Assembly: GCF_002632725.1 (NCBI RefSeq)
Contig: NZ_NJAI01000008.1
Coordinates: forward strand, 59,981-123,980
From: Xenorhabdus hominickii
GTDB taxonomy: Bacteria > Pseudomonadota > Gammaproteobacteria > Enterobacterales > Enterobacteriaceae
Length of the DNA: 64,000 bases
Reading direction: 5' to 3'
Shown one piece after another: positions 8,142 to 18,212 of this stretch. How positions within the stretch are numbered: position 1 is the first letter of the stretch; each line of letters opens with the position of its first letter. The translations under genes and the position numbers were made by a program. A model generated the notes under the pieces. It was not told the DNA's origin. It did not search any database and worked only from the letters and a program-made list of their open reading frames with translations.

Positions 8142-9275
8142 TTAATTAATTTCAGTGACATTTACCCAACGTTTTTCTTGGTGAGAACAGAGAATCGCAT
8201 CCAGAATACGTGAAACTTTCCAGCCTTCAGTAAAATCAGGCCACATGTCTTGCCCTAATGCGATGCCATCAACCAAGTCTCTGACTTCTACTGTTTTTTG
8301 ATCGTTAAAACCTATGCCGTGCCCTGCGCCATTACAGAAAGGGGCATAGTCGGGATGCTCCGGCCCGACCAAAATGGTCTTGAATCCTTGACGGTTTACC
8401 GGCTCATCATGGAGATAAAGTTTCAGTTCTGCCATCCGCTCTTGTGTGAAACTCAGTGTGCCTTTAGTCCCTGTGACGACATAATTCAGCCCCATTTTAC
8501 GGCCACAAGCGATACGGGATGCTTCAATGATTCCCATTGCTCCGGTATTGAAACGCACCATCACATGGGCTTGATCTTCATTTTCAACGGGGATCAAAAT
8601 AGAAGAACCTGATTTCTCAGGACGCGCCTTCACGACCGTTGTCATATCGCCACAAACGGTCATGATTTCACCCACCAGATATTGCGCCATATTGATGATG
8701 TGGACAGCCAGATCACCCAATGCCCCGAATCCCGCCTGATCTTTAAAGCAGTGCCAGTGAATCGGACTCAAAGCATCAGCCATATAATCCTCGTTGTGAG
8801 TGCCATAAAAATGCACAATCTCACCAATTTCTCCATTCGCAATAATTTCTTTCGCCAGTTGTGCCGTGGGGTTTTTCATGTAATTAAAGCCGACTAACGT
8901 CTTAACGTCTGCTCGTGCCACAGCTTCTACCATCTGTTTTGCATCGTGAGAATTCAGCGCCAATGGTTTTTCACAATAGACATGCTTACCGTATTTGATG
9001 GCTTCCAGTGCCATTTCTTTATGCAGGAAATTAGGAGTACAAATATCGACAACATCGATATTCGGATCAGCAACTAATTCACGCCAATCACCTGTCGAAC
9101 GTCGAAAACCCAGTGCTTTTGCCTGAACATGAGCCTGTTCCGCGCTCATATCAGCCACCATTTCACGTATCAACCGGCCCTTCAATGGGAATACTGTAGG
9201 TGCCTGTGCGTAAGCTATGGCATGGGTACGGCCGATATAACCAGTACCAATCAATCCGACTCGAATTTCTTTCAT
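8142..9275 (-). CDS. Gfo/Idh/MocA-family dehydrogenase in the iol locus
   Basis: A 377-residue NAD(P)-dependent oxidoreductase. The N-terminal Rossmann fold has GLIGTGYIGRTHA, followed by the family EKP motif (YCEKPLALN) near residue 100. The C-terminal substrate domain includes FGALGDLAVHIINMAQYLVG with candidate catalytic Asp and His. It is distinct from the second enzyme at 11167-12153, which looks like classical IolG. A role on another inositol isomer (scyllo-inositol) or a related inosose is a reasonable inference; the sequence does not settle it. It is first in the unit with iolC, iolE and iolB and is preceded by a perfect 16-bp palindrome. Confidence 0.88.
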   Translation of the reverse strand: MKEIRVGLIGTGYIGRTHAIAYAQAPTVFPLKGRLIREMVADMSAEQAHVQAKALGFRRSTGDWRELVADPNIDVVDICTPNFLHKEMALEAIKYGKHVYCEKPLALNSHDAKQMVEAVARADVKTLVGFNYMKNPTAQLAKEIIANGEIGEIVHFYGTHNEDYMADALSPIHWHCFKDQAGFGALGDLAVHIINMAQYLVGEIMTVCGDMTTVVKARPEKSGSSILIPVENEDQAHVMVRFNTGAMGIIEASRIACGRKMGLNYVVTGTKGTLSFTQERMAELKLYLHDEPVNRQGFKTILVGPEHPDYAPFCNGAGHGIGFNDQKTVEVRDLVDGIALGQDMWPDFTEGWKVSRILDAILCSHQEKRWVNVTEIN

Positions 9276-9328
9276 GTTCTTATTCCAGAGTGTGTCATTA
9301 GAACTCTATATTTCTCTTGCCTTTTAAA

Positions 9329-9344
9329 TGAAATATATATTTCA
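9329..9344. promoter_or_regulatory. Putative IolR operator upstream of iolG2-iolCEB
   Basis: TGAAATATATATTTCA is a perfect 16-bp palindrome 53 bp upstream of the ATG at 9275. The same motif with one changed base is upstream of mmsA. RpiR-family regulators commonly bind palindromes built from TGAAA-type half sites. Confidence 0.65.
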
Positions 9345-9446
9345 TTTTTTATGTTTAAAGAAACACTAATTCAATTTGTGAACCCGAAAAAGTTTGTTCT
9401 CTCATTCCACTGGGTTGGGATTACGTATCTTTTGTTGTACTTACCG

Positions 9447-11117
9447 TCACTGCTTTTTAAAGAGTGCCTTACCCATCAGATAGAAGACATAGCCCAGAAT
9501 GCCGACAGCAAATACATAGTAAAATGCCATTACATAAGCGGGTACATTATGAGCGAGGAAGACATACATGGAGATCGCAGACAGTGTGATTAACCATCCC
9601 ATCGGTTTTGCCATTGACCACGGAGTAATATCTACCTGCTCTGTATACACTTCTTGATACGATTCTGCGGGAAAAAAATAACCAATCGTCAACATGAAAA
9701 TGATATTCAGGACAAACAATATGCCAACCAAATGGAAGAAGTGAATGTTGATGTTCAGAATAAAGTTACAAATGATGTAAGCCGACATGCCAAACAACAA
9801 CCCTAGTTTTGCCGCAATCGGGGGAACACGTTTTGTCAACAGCCCAACCAATACTACGCTGAGGATCGGTGCATTAAAGATCCCCTGTAACTGCTGAATC
9901 AGGTAGAACAGGCCATCAGGGGCATTCGCAACCAGTGGCGCAATAATCATGGTTGCCAACGCTAACCCGATCCCCAGATATTTACCCACAGCCACAGCTT
10001 GTATTTCTGTCGCATGAGGGTTAATCCGGGGTTTGTAGATATTGACTATAAATAACGTGACGGAAGAATTCAGCCCCCCACTAAATGTTGAAAATACTGC
10101 TCCCACAACGACTGCTGCAAAGAAACCGACAAGAAATTTGGGTAGTACTAATTGAACTAATGCAGGGTAAGCGTTATCAGGATTATCTAACTGACCATTA
10201 AAGATATGGAATGCTATTACTCCCGGCAAAATAATAATGGAAGGAATAAGGAGCTTAAATATGGCACACAGCATGACGCCTTTTTGCCCTTCCGCTAAGT
10301 TCTTGGCGCCCAATGATTTCTGCACAATCGATTGATTGGTACACCAAAAGAACATATTAGAGATAATCAGCCCGGTAAATAGAGTTGAAAAAGGAACAAG
10401 GGAATCTTCACTACCAATGGAATTGAATTTCTCTGGATGAGCTTGATAGACCTCAGCCAAACCTTCCCATGCACTACCATCCCCAACATACAAAAGGGCA
10501 AAAATGGTTACCATTAATCCACCCAAAATCAAGCCAATCCCATTAATGGTATCCGAAACGGCAATGGCCTTGATGCCGCCGAAGATTGCGTAAATTGCCC
10601 CAAGTCCACCAACACCCCAAACCATGATCCAGAGTGCCGTGGTTTTATCGACATGAAGAACTTGAGACACCTGAAACAGACTTTCCAGTGCAATGGCTCC
10701 GGTATATAACACGATAGGTAATAGCGAAATCACATACATCGCCAAAAATAAAACCGATGTAATCAGCAACGTATTTTTATCAAACCGACGTTCGAGATAT
10801 TCCGGGATCGTAGAAATGCCGAGTTTCAGATATTTTGGTAGGAAATAGATAGCAAATAAAACAATCGTTAGTGCAGCGATGACTTCCCAAGCCATAACAA
10901 TAAAACCAGTTCTGAATGCCAAACCATTCAAACCGACTAAATGCTCTGTGGACAAGTTCATTAATAACATGGAGCTACCGATATATACACCAGTCAGAGA
11001 ACGCCCACCAAGAAAATAGCCTTCTGTCGAATTGCTTAACTGTTTATTTCTCGTTTTGTAATAAGCAAACGCTGCTACCAATAAAGTGAAACCAATAAAA
11101 GAAAGAAAATCTGCCAT
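9447..11117 (-). CDS. Sodium:solute symporter (SSS family), probable inositol importer
   Basis: A 556-residue membrane protein with about 14 hydrophobic segments, beginning MADFLSFIGFTLLVAAFAYY. SSS features include TEGYFLGGRSLTGVYIGSSM and GVGGLGAIYAIFGGIKAIAV. SSS proteins couple solute uptake to a sodium gradient; human SMIT transporters in this superfamily carry myo-inositol. The location between iolG and iolG2 makes inositol the likely cargo, in place of the MFS IolT transporters of Salmonella. The frame opens at a TTG at 11138 inside the Shine-Dalgarno (AGGAGGGAGGAG), so the true start is the ATG at 11117. It follows iolG by 49 bp. Confidence 0.9.
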   Translation of the reverse strand: MADFLSFIGFTLLVAAFAYYKTRNKQLSNSTEGYFLGGRSLTGVYIGSSMLLMNLSTEHLVGLNGLAFRTGFIVMAWEVIAALTIVLFAIYFLPKYLKLGISTIPEYLERRFDKNTLLITSVLFLAMYVISLLPIVLYTGAIALESLFQVSQVLHVDKTTALWIMVWGVGGLGAIYAIFGGIKAIAVSDTINGIGLILGGLMVTIFALLYVGDGSAWEGLAEVYQAHPEKFNSIGSEDSLVPFSTLFTGLIISNMFFWCTNQSIVQKSLGAKNLAEGQKGVMLCAIFKLLIPSIIILPGVIAFHIFNGQLDNPDNAYPALVQLVLPKFLVGFFAAVVVGAVFSTFSGGLNSSVTLFIVNIYKPRINPHATEIQAVAVGKYLGIGLALATMIIAPLVANAPDGLFYLIQQLQGIFNAPILSVVLVGLLTKRVPPIAAKLGLLFGMSAYIICNFILNINIHFFHLVGILFVLNIIFMLTIGYFFPAESYQEVYTEQVDITPWSMAKPMGWLITLSAISMYVFLAHNVPAYVMAFYYVFAVGILGYVFYLMGKALFKKQ

Positions 11118-11166
11118 ATACTCCTCCCTCCTGATCAACTACTTTCAGGTAATAGTGTTTTTATCG

Positions 11167-12153
11167 TTATAATTTTATTTCCTTACCGGAACGTAGAGAT
11201 TCAAGTGCCTTATCTGCGAGGTACAAGGCCTTTTCACCATCGATACCGCGGGTTTCAGGCATAGCCCTGCCAGCCATGACATCGACAAAATGATCCCATT
11301 CTGCGATATAGGCTTCACGATAGCGTTGTAAAAAGAAATGTTCAGGCTTAGCAGCAAGGCAACCTTGTTCACCCCAAAATTCAACGCTGTTTTCCTTAAT
11401 ATTTCCGGCTGTAAGCAAACCGTTCTCACCATGTAGCTCAAGGCGCTGATCATAGCCATAACCTGAACGGCGGCTATTAGTGATGGTCGCCATTGCCCCC
11501 GAAGGAAATTTCATAACAATAAACGCTGTATCAATATCTCCGGCTAAACCAATGGCGGGATCAACGAGATTACTGCCTTGTGCATAAATAGCACACGGCT
11601 CTTCACCCATGATGAAGCGAGCCATGTCAAAATCATGGATGGTCATATCCCGGAACATGCCGCCAGATACCTGAACGTATTCAGCGGGTGGAGGGGATGG
11701 ATCACGAGAGGTAATAAGCAAAGATTCCGCTTTACCCACTGACCCCGCATCAAACAGGTTTTTCAGACGACGGAATTGAGGATCATAGCGACGGTTAAAA
11801 CCAATAAACAAAGGAACCTGAAATGCTTTTACCGTAGCAAGGCATTGACGAACTCTTTCAAGATTAAGATGAACCGGCTTTTCACAGAAAATGGTTTTAT
11901 TGTGACGAGCAGCCAGTTCAATCAGATCTACATGAGTATCTGTTGCTGATGCGATCAAGACGCCATGAACATCAGGATCAGCCATCGCTTCTTCGGTAGT
12001 CTGTATTTTTGTTTGATATTTCTGCGCCACCATTTCAGCACTTGCTATATGTGGATCTATCACAGAATAGAGGTGCGTTTCTTTGTGGTTAACAATGTTA
12101 ACAGCGTGAACCAGCCCAATTCGTCCAGCGCCAAATAATGCAATATTGAACAT
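11167..12153 (-). CDS. iolG: Myo-inositol 2-dehydrogenase IolG
   Basis: The first catabolic step: NAD-dependent oxidation of myo-inositol to scyllo-inosose. It is 328 residues of the Gfo/Idh/MocA family. The Rossmann motif is FGAGRIGLVHA, the EKP motif is FCEKPVHLNLE, and the diagnostic catalytic stretch is GGMFRDMTIHDFDMARFIMG, containing the conserved Asp-x-x-x-His arrangement. The RBS AAGGAGC sits just before the ATG. It forms a unit with the downstream symporter gene. The 381 bp upstream hold the hairpin at 12431-12462 and several TTTCA half-sites. Confidence 0.92.
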   Translation of the reverse strand: MFNIALFGAGRIGLVHAVNIVNHKETHLYSVIDPHIASAEMVAQKYQTKIQTTEEAMADPDVHGVLIASATDTHVDLIELAARHNKTIFCEKPVHLNLERVRQCLATVKAFQVPLFIGFNRRYDPQFRRLKNLFDAGSVGKAESLLITSRDPSPPPAEYVQVSGGMFRDMTIHDFDMARFIMGEEPCAIYAQGSNLVDPAIGLAGDIDTAFIVMKFPSGAMATITNSRRSGYGYDQRLELHGENGLLTAGNIKENSVEFWGEQGCLAAKPEHFFLQRYREAYIAEWDHFVDVMAGRAMPETRGIDGEKALYLADKALESLRSGKEIKL

Positions 12154-12430
12154 GAATGCTCCTTGGATACCTTAGTATCTGCTTTGGTGTGGATAAAAAT
12201 ATATCAATCAAAATATTTATTTCAATTTCATATTATTTGAAAATTTTATTTTTTAGAGGTGGTTAGCATTTTGTGATGTAAAAGGAAGTTTTAGTGTTAA
12301 ATTTGTCACGAAAACAGAATAATTACTAAATAAATTTTAAATTATTTTCTTTAAAAACAAAAAGTAATGAAAAACCCTCTTACAGGAGATTTGCTCAAAT
12401 AACGATATAAAATAAGAAATAATCAGCAGC

Positions 12431-12462
12431 GCCGGATATGGAATTTTTATTTCATACCCGGC
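12431..12462. promoter_or_regulatory. Hairpin containing an IolR-like half-palindrome, between iolD and iolG
   Basis: GCCGGATATG and CATACCCGGC form a 10-bp stem with one mismatch. The enclosed TGGAATTTTTATTTCA (12439-12454) resembles the TGAAATATATATTTCA operator with changes on one side. It could be a weak terminator after iolD, an operator for the iolG-symporter unit, or both. The iolG start is ~280 bp away, far for direct repression. Confidence 0.4.
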
Positions 12463-12534
12463 AAGCCGCTATTAAAATAGTGGGTTTTCCAGACTGAGAA
12501 GAATGATCAGACTGGGTTTAACAACAGGATCAAT

Positions 12535-14484
12535 TCAATATTGGCGTGTTTTTTTCTCCACATAGTCCCTGATGTTTTCCGCCGCAGCAGTAATGGCAGC
12601 GTTATCAGCGATTTTTGCAGTACCTGTTCTCCACCATGATTCATAATCATGGGTCATGGTTTTTGGCAACACTTTGATATCAATTAAAGTTGCACATGAC
12701 TGTGTTTGTGCATCCTGCAACGCAGCAATCAATTGCTGTTCGTTATGTACACGATAACTCTTACAGCCATAACTCTCTGCGTTTTTAGCGAAATCCACCT
12801 TGAGTAGCTTGCCATCTAACCTACCGTTAGATTGATTGCGATATCGATTTTCCGTCGCAAAACTTCCCATGCCTTGGCTCATCTGTAAGTTGTTAATGCA
12901 GCCAAACCCGGCATTATCAAACAATAACACGGTGATCTTAATATTTTCCTGAATGGCCGTTTGTAATTCGCTATTTAGCATCAAGTACGAACCATCACCT
13001 ACCATCGCGTAGACCGGTTGTTCTGGGCAAGCGAGTTTTACTCCCAATGATGCCGCAATTTCATATCCCATGCAGGAGTAACCATATTCGAGATGATAAG
13101 TATCAGGTACTTTCGGTTGCCAAACTCGCTGCAAATCTCCCGGCAAAGAGCCAGACGCCCCAACAATGACGGCATTCGGTTCCAAATACTGAGCCATCAA
13201 ACCAAGTACGCGGGTTTGAGTCAGATTGGTTTGCAATGTTTCACTGTACTCACCCAGTTTTTCATCTAAATGCCCCGCGATTTCCGGTATGAAATCGGCC
13301 TGATATTGAATGGAAAACAATCGATCTAACTCCTGCTGCCAAGCGACCTTGGCTTGCAAAATTTTTTGCTGCCATTCCGCATACCATGTCGTTTTTGCCA
13401 GCTCTTGTGCAATGGCATTCAACCCTTCACGGGCATCCGCCAATACGCCGACAGCATCCAGCTTACACGCGTCAAATTCCGCCACATTGATGGAAATAAA
13501 TTCTACTTCTGGGTGTTGAAATAATGATTTTGAGGCGGTCGTAAAATCGGTAAAACGGGTGCCTACGCCAATGATTAAATCAGCTTCTTTAGCGAGTAGA
13601 TTCGCGGCTAAACAACCAGTCGTGCCGATTCCACCACAATTCAGTGAATGTGCTGCCACAATCGCACTTTTCCCTGCCTGAGTTTCGGCAAAAGGAATAT
13701 TGAATGTCTCAGCGAATTGGCGAAATGCCTCATGAGCTTCTGAATAACGCACACCACCACCACAAATCAGCAGTGGCTTTTTCTTACGCTGAATTAGTGC
13801 AACCGCTTCCTGAATTCGCGCCTGAGAAACGGGACGGCGTTCAATCTGATGAACTCGTTTTTGGAAAAAGTAATTAGGGTAATCCCACACTTCCCCCTGA
13901 ACATCTTGCGGAAGAGAAATAGTGACTGCGCCAGTGTCTGCCGGATCGGTCAATACTCGCATCGCGTGGATCATGGCTGTCATCAATTGTTCTGGTCTGG
14001 AAATACGATCCCAATAGCGGGATACTGGACGGAAACAATCATTGGTACTGATCGTGCCATCACCATATTGTTCTACTTGCTGTAAAACCGGATCAGGCTG
14101 GCGACAAGCAAAAGTATCTCCCGGTAATAACAGCAGTGGAATACGGTTTGCTGTCGCTGTTGCGGCAGCCGTTACCATATTGGCTGCCCCCGGCCCGATA
14201 GAAGACGTGACAGCAAAAATTTGCTGGCGTTTCTTCTGCTTGGCAAACCCCGTAGCAATATGCGCCATACCTTGTTCATTACAACCTTGATAAATACGAA
14301 GGTGCCCCGGCGCTTGCTCCAATGCTTGCCCTAATCCCACTACGTTACCGTGACCAAATATCGTAAAAACGCCTCGAATAAAAGGGTATTCCTCCCCATC
14401 GACATGGATATATTGCTGATTAAGAAATTTGACTAAGGCCTGAGCCATTGTCATTTTTTTCGTCTTCATGGGTGTATTATTCAT
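12535..14484 (-). CDS. iolD: 3D-(3,5/4)-trihydroxycyclohexane-1,2-dione hydrolase IolD (ThDP-dependent)
   Basis: Hydrolytic ring opening of the dione to 5-deoxy-D-glucuronate. It is 649 residues, the normal IolD length. Three thiamine-enzyme domains are recognisable: the N-terminal PYR domain ([20 protein letters not shown], with the activating Glu), a central domain, and the C-terminal PP domain with [11 protein letters not shown] and the diphosphate/magnesium motif [17 protein letters not shown]. Several in-frame Met codons lie near the start; the first ATG at 14484 is used. It lies 8 bp after mmsA, so the two are co-transcribed. Confidence 0.93.
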   Translation of the reverse strand: MNNTPMKTKKMTMAQALVKFLNQQYIHVDGEEYPFIRGVFTIFGHGNVVGLGQALEQAPGHLRIYQGCNEQGMAHIATGFAKQKKRQQIFAVTSSIGPGAANMVTAAATATANRIPLLLLPGDTFACRQPDPVLQQVEQYGDGTISTNDCFRPVSRYWDRISRPEQLMTAMIHAMRVLTDPADTGAVTISLPQDVQGEVWDYPNYFFQKRVHQIERRPVSQARIQEAVALIQRKKKPLLICGGGVRYSEAHEAFRQFAETFNIPFAETQAGKSAIVAAHSLNCGGIGTTGCLAANLLAKEADLIIGVGTRFTDFTTASKSLFQHPEVEFISINVAEFDACKLDAVGVLADAREGLNAIAQELAKTTWYAEWQQKILQAKVAWQQELDRLFSIQYQADFIPEIAGHLDEKLGEYSETLQTNLTQTRVLGLMAQYLEPNAVIVGASGSLPGDLQRVWQPKVPDTYHLEYGYSCMGYEIAASLGVKLACPEQPVYAMVGDGSYLMLNSELQTAIQENIKITVLLFDNAGFGCINNLQMSQGMGSFATENRYRNQSNGRLDGKLLKVDFAKNAESYGCKSYRVHNEQQLIAALQDAQTQSCATLIDIKVLPKTMTHDYESWWRTGTAKIADNAAITAAAENIRDYVEKKTRQY

Positions 14485-14492
14485 AGAAATAG

Positions 14493-16004
14493 CTACTCCA
14501 TCGTTGGCATCACAAAATGGCTATCGTGATGTTCGAGACGCACACTTGCAGGCCAGCGGCTAGTGACCGTTTTCATACGAGTATAGAAGCGAACCCCATC
14601 ATTGCCATGCACGTTCAGCGGCCCGAAAATAGAACGTTTCCAACCACCAAAGCTATGGAATGCCATCGGCACAGGAATGGGAATATTGACGCCGATCATA
14701 CCAGCCAGAACATCTTCACTGAATTGACGAGCGGTTTCGCCATCACAGGTAAAGATAGCCGCCCCATTGCCATATTCGTGATGATTAACCAATTTCAGTG
14801 CGGTGTCATAATCCGGTACGCGAACGATGGCAAGTACGGGGCCAAAAATCTCTTCTTTATAGATTTTCATGTCAGGCGTAACGTAATCAAACAGGGTCGG
14901 CCCCACGAAATAGCCACTTTCATAACCAGCAACCTGATATCCACGCCCATCCACCAATAATTCAGCGCCCTGTTCTGCACCACTGTTGATGTAATCACAG
15001 ATTTTCGCTTTATGTTGTTCTGAAATCACAGGTCCCATGTCGTTTTCTTTCCCTTCGGTAATACCGATACCTACTGACATTTGACTGATTTTTTGCCGAA
15101 GTTGTTCTACCAATTTATCCGCAATCTGATCCCCAACCGCCAAGACAACGGACAGCGCCATGCAGCGCTCTCCTGCCGCGCCAAAGGCTGCCCCCATAAT
15201 GGCATTCGTAGCCACATCCATATCCGCATCCGGCATCAAAATACTGTGGTTTTTTGCTCCTCCCAATGCCTGGCAGCGCTTGCCATGGGCCGAAGCCGTG
15301 GTATAAACATATTCCGCAATCGGTGTTGAACCGACAAAACTCACGGCATGGATACGCGGGTCGGTGAGCAACACATCAACCGCTTCTTTATCTCCCTGCA
15401 CGACATTAAATACCCCATCTGGCAAACCGGCCTGCTGTAATAATTTAGCCAGTTCAATCGAGAGAGACGGATCTTTTTCGGATGGTTTCAGGACAAAAGT
15501 GTTACCCGTTGCCAGTGCAATCGGGAACATCCACATCGGCACCATTGCTGGAAAGTTAAAAGGAGTAATGCCCGCACAGACACCCAGCGGTTGCATCAGA
15601 GAATGACTGTCAACCCCCATTCCCACATTAGCAGAGTGTTCCCCTTTTTGCAGATGTGGAATGCCACAGGCAAATTCCACTACTTCAAGACCGCGGGTCA
15701 ATTCACCCATGGCATCAGAATAAATTTTGCCATGTTCTTCAGAAATCAGCCGAGCCAACCTATCGCCGTTTTCTTCAAGCAATGACTTGAATTTGAACAG
15801 GATCCGGGCACGTTTCAGCGGGGAGGTTTTTGACCACACTTTAAAGGCCAGATGGGCAGATTCAATGGCATACTTAGTCTCATTAACGGTGCTCAAAGCA
15901 ACCTGCCTGATTTTTTGCCCTGTCGCCGGATTAAAGATAAATGACATGCGTTCACTTTGACTATCAATGAGTTGACCGCCAATAAAATTTTTAATCTGTT
16001 CCAT
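14493..16004 (-). CDS. mmsA: CoA-acylating methylmalonate/malonate semialdehyde dehydrogenase
   Basis: Final step of the inositol route: malonate semialdehyde plus CoA and NAD gives acetyl-CoA, CO2 and NADH (the iolA role). It is 503 residues of the ALDH superfamily. Visible motifs are [20 protein letters not shown], the Rossmann stretch [13 protein letters not shown], and catalytic Cys in [15 protein letters not shown]. MmsA-type enzymes lack the usual ALDH general-base Glu; here the region reads [15 protein letters not shown], consistent with that. The frame begins at a TTG at 16025 within the Shine-Dalgarno AGAGAGG; the ATG at 16004 is the real start. Promoter-proximal gene of mmsA-iolD. 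Confidence 0.93.
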   Translation of the reverse strand: MEQIKNFIGGQLIDSQSERMSFIFNPATGQKIRQVALSTVNETKYAIESAHLAFKVWSKTSPLKRARILFKFKSLLEENGDRLARLISEEHGKIYSDAMGELTRGLEVVEFACGIPHLQKGEHSANVGMGVDSHSLMQPLGVCAGITPFNFPAMVPMWMFPIALATGNTFVLKPSEKDPSLSIELAKLLQQAGLPDGVFNVVQGDKEAVDVLLTDPRIHAVSFVGSTPIAEYVYTTASAHGKRCQALGGAKNHSILMPDADMDVATNAIMGAAFGAAGERCMALSVVLAVGDQIADKLVEQLRQKISQMSVGIGITEGKENDMGPVISEQHKAKICDYINSGAEQGAELLVDGRGYQVAGYESGYFVGPTLFDYVTPDMKIYKEEIFGPVLAIVRVPDYDTALKLVNHHEYGNGAAIFTCDGETARQFSEDVLAGMIGVNIPIPVPMAFHSFGGWKRSIFGPLNVHGNDGVRFYTRMKTVTSRWPASVRLEHHDSHFVMPTME

Positions 16005-16070
16005 TCTGAGCCTCTCTAAAGACAATTACGATTGAATCATTCAAGGTTAAGTCACGGTGCTACAGATATA

Positions 16071-16086
16071 TGAAATATATGTTTCA
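16071..16086. promoter_or_regulatory. Putative IolR operator between mmsA-iolD and iolR
   Basis: TGAAATATATGTTTCA differs by one base from the perfect palindrome at 9329-9344. It lies 67 bp upstream of mmsA and ~130 bp upstream of the iolR ATG. A further half-site, TATATATTTCATT (~16185-16197), lies close to the iolR start, suggesting autoregulation. Confidence 0.6.
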
Positions 16087-16218
16087 TTTTCAATGAGAAT
16101 TGAAATACACTTTAATTAATGTGATCAAAACGCTATTTTTATGCAATAGCGTGATTACTCAGTGGCAACTAGAAAGACGAAGGGTATATATTTCATTACA
16201 ATTTTTTATGGGGGCATT

Positions 16219-17052
16219 ATGTCTGCTGCGTCTAACCTGAACGAACTTCAAGAACAAATACGCTCACGTTATGGTGACTTAAGTAAACGGTTGCAGCAAG
16301 TTGCAAGGTATGTGCTGGATAATACGAACAGTGTCGCATTTGATACTGTTGCCGTTATCGCAAAAGAGGCTGATGTTCCACCTTCCACGTTGATCCGCTT
16401 TGCCAATGCTTTCAATTTCAGTGGATTTAATGAAATGAAACAACTCTTCCGTATGAATCTGGTGGAAGAAACGGCCAATTATACCGATCGGGCGCGGCTG
16501 TTCAAAGAGTTGGATGGTGACCATCAATTACCGGAAGATCCGCAACACATTTTACAGGAGTTCGCCCATTCCAATGCTCAGGCCATGCAACAACTCGCAG
16601 CCCGCACTCCCGCGGAGGATTTAAATAAGGCAGTAAATTTACTGGCGAATGCGCACAATATTTACATTATCGGGCTGCGTCGTTCTTTTAGTGTCGCATC
16701 ATACTTTGCTTATGCCCTGAGCCATCTGGAATGTCGTCCTCTGCTGGTGGATGGTTTAGGTGGTATGTTCCGCGAGCAAATAAGTATGATTGGCCCGAAA
16801 GATGTTGTGGTATCCATCAGTTTCACTCCGTATGCTGAAGAGACAGTCATGGTGAGCGAAAAATCAGCACAGGCAGGCGCGAAACAAATTGTCATTACCG
16901 ATAGCCAAATCAGCCCACTAGCCAGTTTCAGTGACGTTTGTTTTGTAGTGAAAGAAGCACAGGTAGATGCGTTCCGCTCTCAATCCGCAACGTTGTGTCT
17001 GACGCAATCATTAGCCGTAGCATTGGCTTATCGGCAGGGAAATACCAAGTAA
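16219..17052 (+). CDS. iolR: RpiR-family transcriptional regulator of inositol catabolism
   Basis: A 277-residue protein. Residues ~10-80 are the HTH_6 domain (FDTVAVIAKEADVPPSTLIR, then FANAFNFSGFNEMK). Residues ~120-250 are a SIS sugar-isomerase-like sensor domain (NAHNIYIIGLRRSFSVASYF, later PKDVVVSISFTPYAEETVMV). RpiR-type IolR represses iol genes and is released by a phosphorylated pathway intermediate in Salmonella; here that is inferred. The frame opens at a GTG at 16162, but the ATG at 16219 with GGGGGC just before it, and the usual N-terminus, is the better start. Divergent from mmsA. Confidence 0.88.
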   Translation: MSAASNLNELQEQIRSRYGDLSKRLQQVARYVLDNTNSVAFDTVAVIAKEADVPPSTLIRFANAFNFSGFNEMKQLFRMNLVEETANYTDRARLFKELDGDHQLPEDPQHILQEFAHSNAQAMQQLAARTPAEDLNKAVNLLANAHNIYIIGLRRSFSVASYFAYALSHLECRPLLVDGLGGMFREQISMIGPKDVVVSISFTPYAEETVMVSEKSAQAGAKQIVITDSQISPLASFSDVCFVVKEAQVDAFRSQSATLCLTQSLAVALAYRQGNTK

Positions 17053-17094
17053 TTGTTTATTTTTAATCAGTAATAATTTGTTTAAAATATAACA

Positions 17095-17132
17095 ATTCGC
17101 TCAGAATCAAAAATAATTGCTTTTGAGCGAAT
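17095..17132 (+). terminator. Probable terminator of iolR
   Basis: ATTCGCTCA and TGAGCGAAT form a 9-bp perfect stem with a ~20-nt loop, 43 bp after the iolR stop. There is no strong U-tract. Confidence 0.45.
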
Positions 17133-17201
17133 CTCTTCCATCAGAATACTTTCTACGATTTAAATTAAAAAATATCGATATGGTGCTATGGCATCACTAA
17201 T

Positions 17202-17397
17202 TTATCCCCCAGCTCTGAACCTGCTGCTGCAACTGTCATAATTTATGGTAAAAACCCTACTGTTATGCGTCCCTTCTTCAACAATACTGCCCTGATCCAT
17301 CACCACAATTTTATCTGCATATTGGATGGAGGATAATTTATGTGCAATGACCAACATGGTTTTGTGCCGGATTAATATTGCAGATAAATCGGAGCAT
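17202..17397 (-). pseudogene. Remnant of an ABC exporter ATPase C-terminus
   Basis: A minus-strand frame reads [19 protein letters not shown] then [20 protein letters not shown] before losing similarity and stopping at 17202. This is the end of an ABC exporter nucleotide-binding domain, with the switch His in IAHKLSS. Walker A, Walker B and the membrane domain are absent. A stop lies just upstream of the preserved part, so it cannot be functional. It lies in the 1.16-kb gap 17053-18212, which is otherwise AT-rich. A second stretch on the same strand (~17616-17770) reads as interrupted coding sequence but I cannot identify it. Confidence 0.75.
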
Positions 17398-18014
17398 CAC
17401 TTGGGTGATATAGAAAACTATATTCTTCTACTGTCAGAAAACAGGGCATAGCTTTTGCGCTTCACAAAATAAGTGACTATTATTTAAATAGACAGCTACT
17501 TTAAATTTACTCTTTTATGTTTTAAATTGAAGATAATAGAATTGAAATTTAAAATTTATTTATTGAATATAAGTGTATTATTGAAATTTAATATTCATAT
17601 TAACGCTAAAGTTAACGCCTTTTCCAGTACGGGCATACCATCATCCATTTAATGGCATGGATAACATATTTTTGATTGAGAGCATTTTTGACTCACAATT
17701 TCCCTGCATAATCATTTGCTTCATACCCTACATCAAGATCCAGAAAATGAATTAAATGGAATAGAGATTAAAACGACTAAACTTACAATACCTCGGTTAA
17801 ATATCATCATAATGATATTTTTATTATCTAAAGCAGTAGATTGAAAAAATGATTATCATTCTCAATAGGTATTAGTTTTCTTGTAGGTAATATCCAATAG
17901 ATTTGGAGCTGAAACAAATAGTAAAGAATTTTTTATGATATTTGTAATACTTAAATTTTCCTACTAACAATAGCTTTTCATTTAGATTTTTATAAAAGAA
18001 AAATTTGTAATAAA

Positions 18015-18074
18015 AATAGAAAAACCGCCGCAATATACTGCATCAATATCTTTATGCAATTCATTACGGCGGTC
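18015..18074 (-). terminator. Rho-independent terminator downstream of hpaR
   Basis: On the minus strand ACCGCCG pairs with CGGCGGT, with a partly paired extension between, followed by TTTTTCTATTTTTATT. Its position ~140 bp beyond the hpaR stop and the orientation fit hpaR termination. Confidence 0.6.
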
Positions 18075-18120
18075 TTTATACAACTAATGATAAATTACTT
18101 AATTAATACATTAATAAAGT

Positions 18121-18190
18121 ATATATCCTTCATCTTTCAAATTACCTCTTTGTTGGCTACATTATTTCCTTATTGCCTCGATGTAATTCA
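18121..18190. repeat. Degenerate copy of the dispersed intergenic repeat
   Basis: TATATCCTTCATCTTTCAAA ... CTCTTTGTTGGCTAC ... ATTGCCTCGATGTAATTCAAAATAT matches the reverse complement of the 1433-1558 element in order, with a shortened centre. It lies between hpaR and its terminator, so it would be transcribed with hpaR. Confidence 0.6.
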
Positions 18191-18212
18191 AAATATGGCG
18201 GGTTTATTCAAC

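Noticed and set aside
17616..17770. Minus-strand interrupted frame containing YVIHAIKWMMVCPYWKR.
   Set aside because: It reads like decayed coding sequence but contains a stop and matches no family I can name; too weak for a feature.
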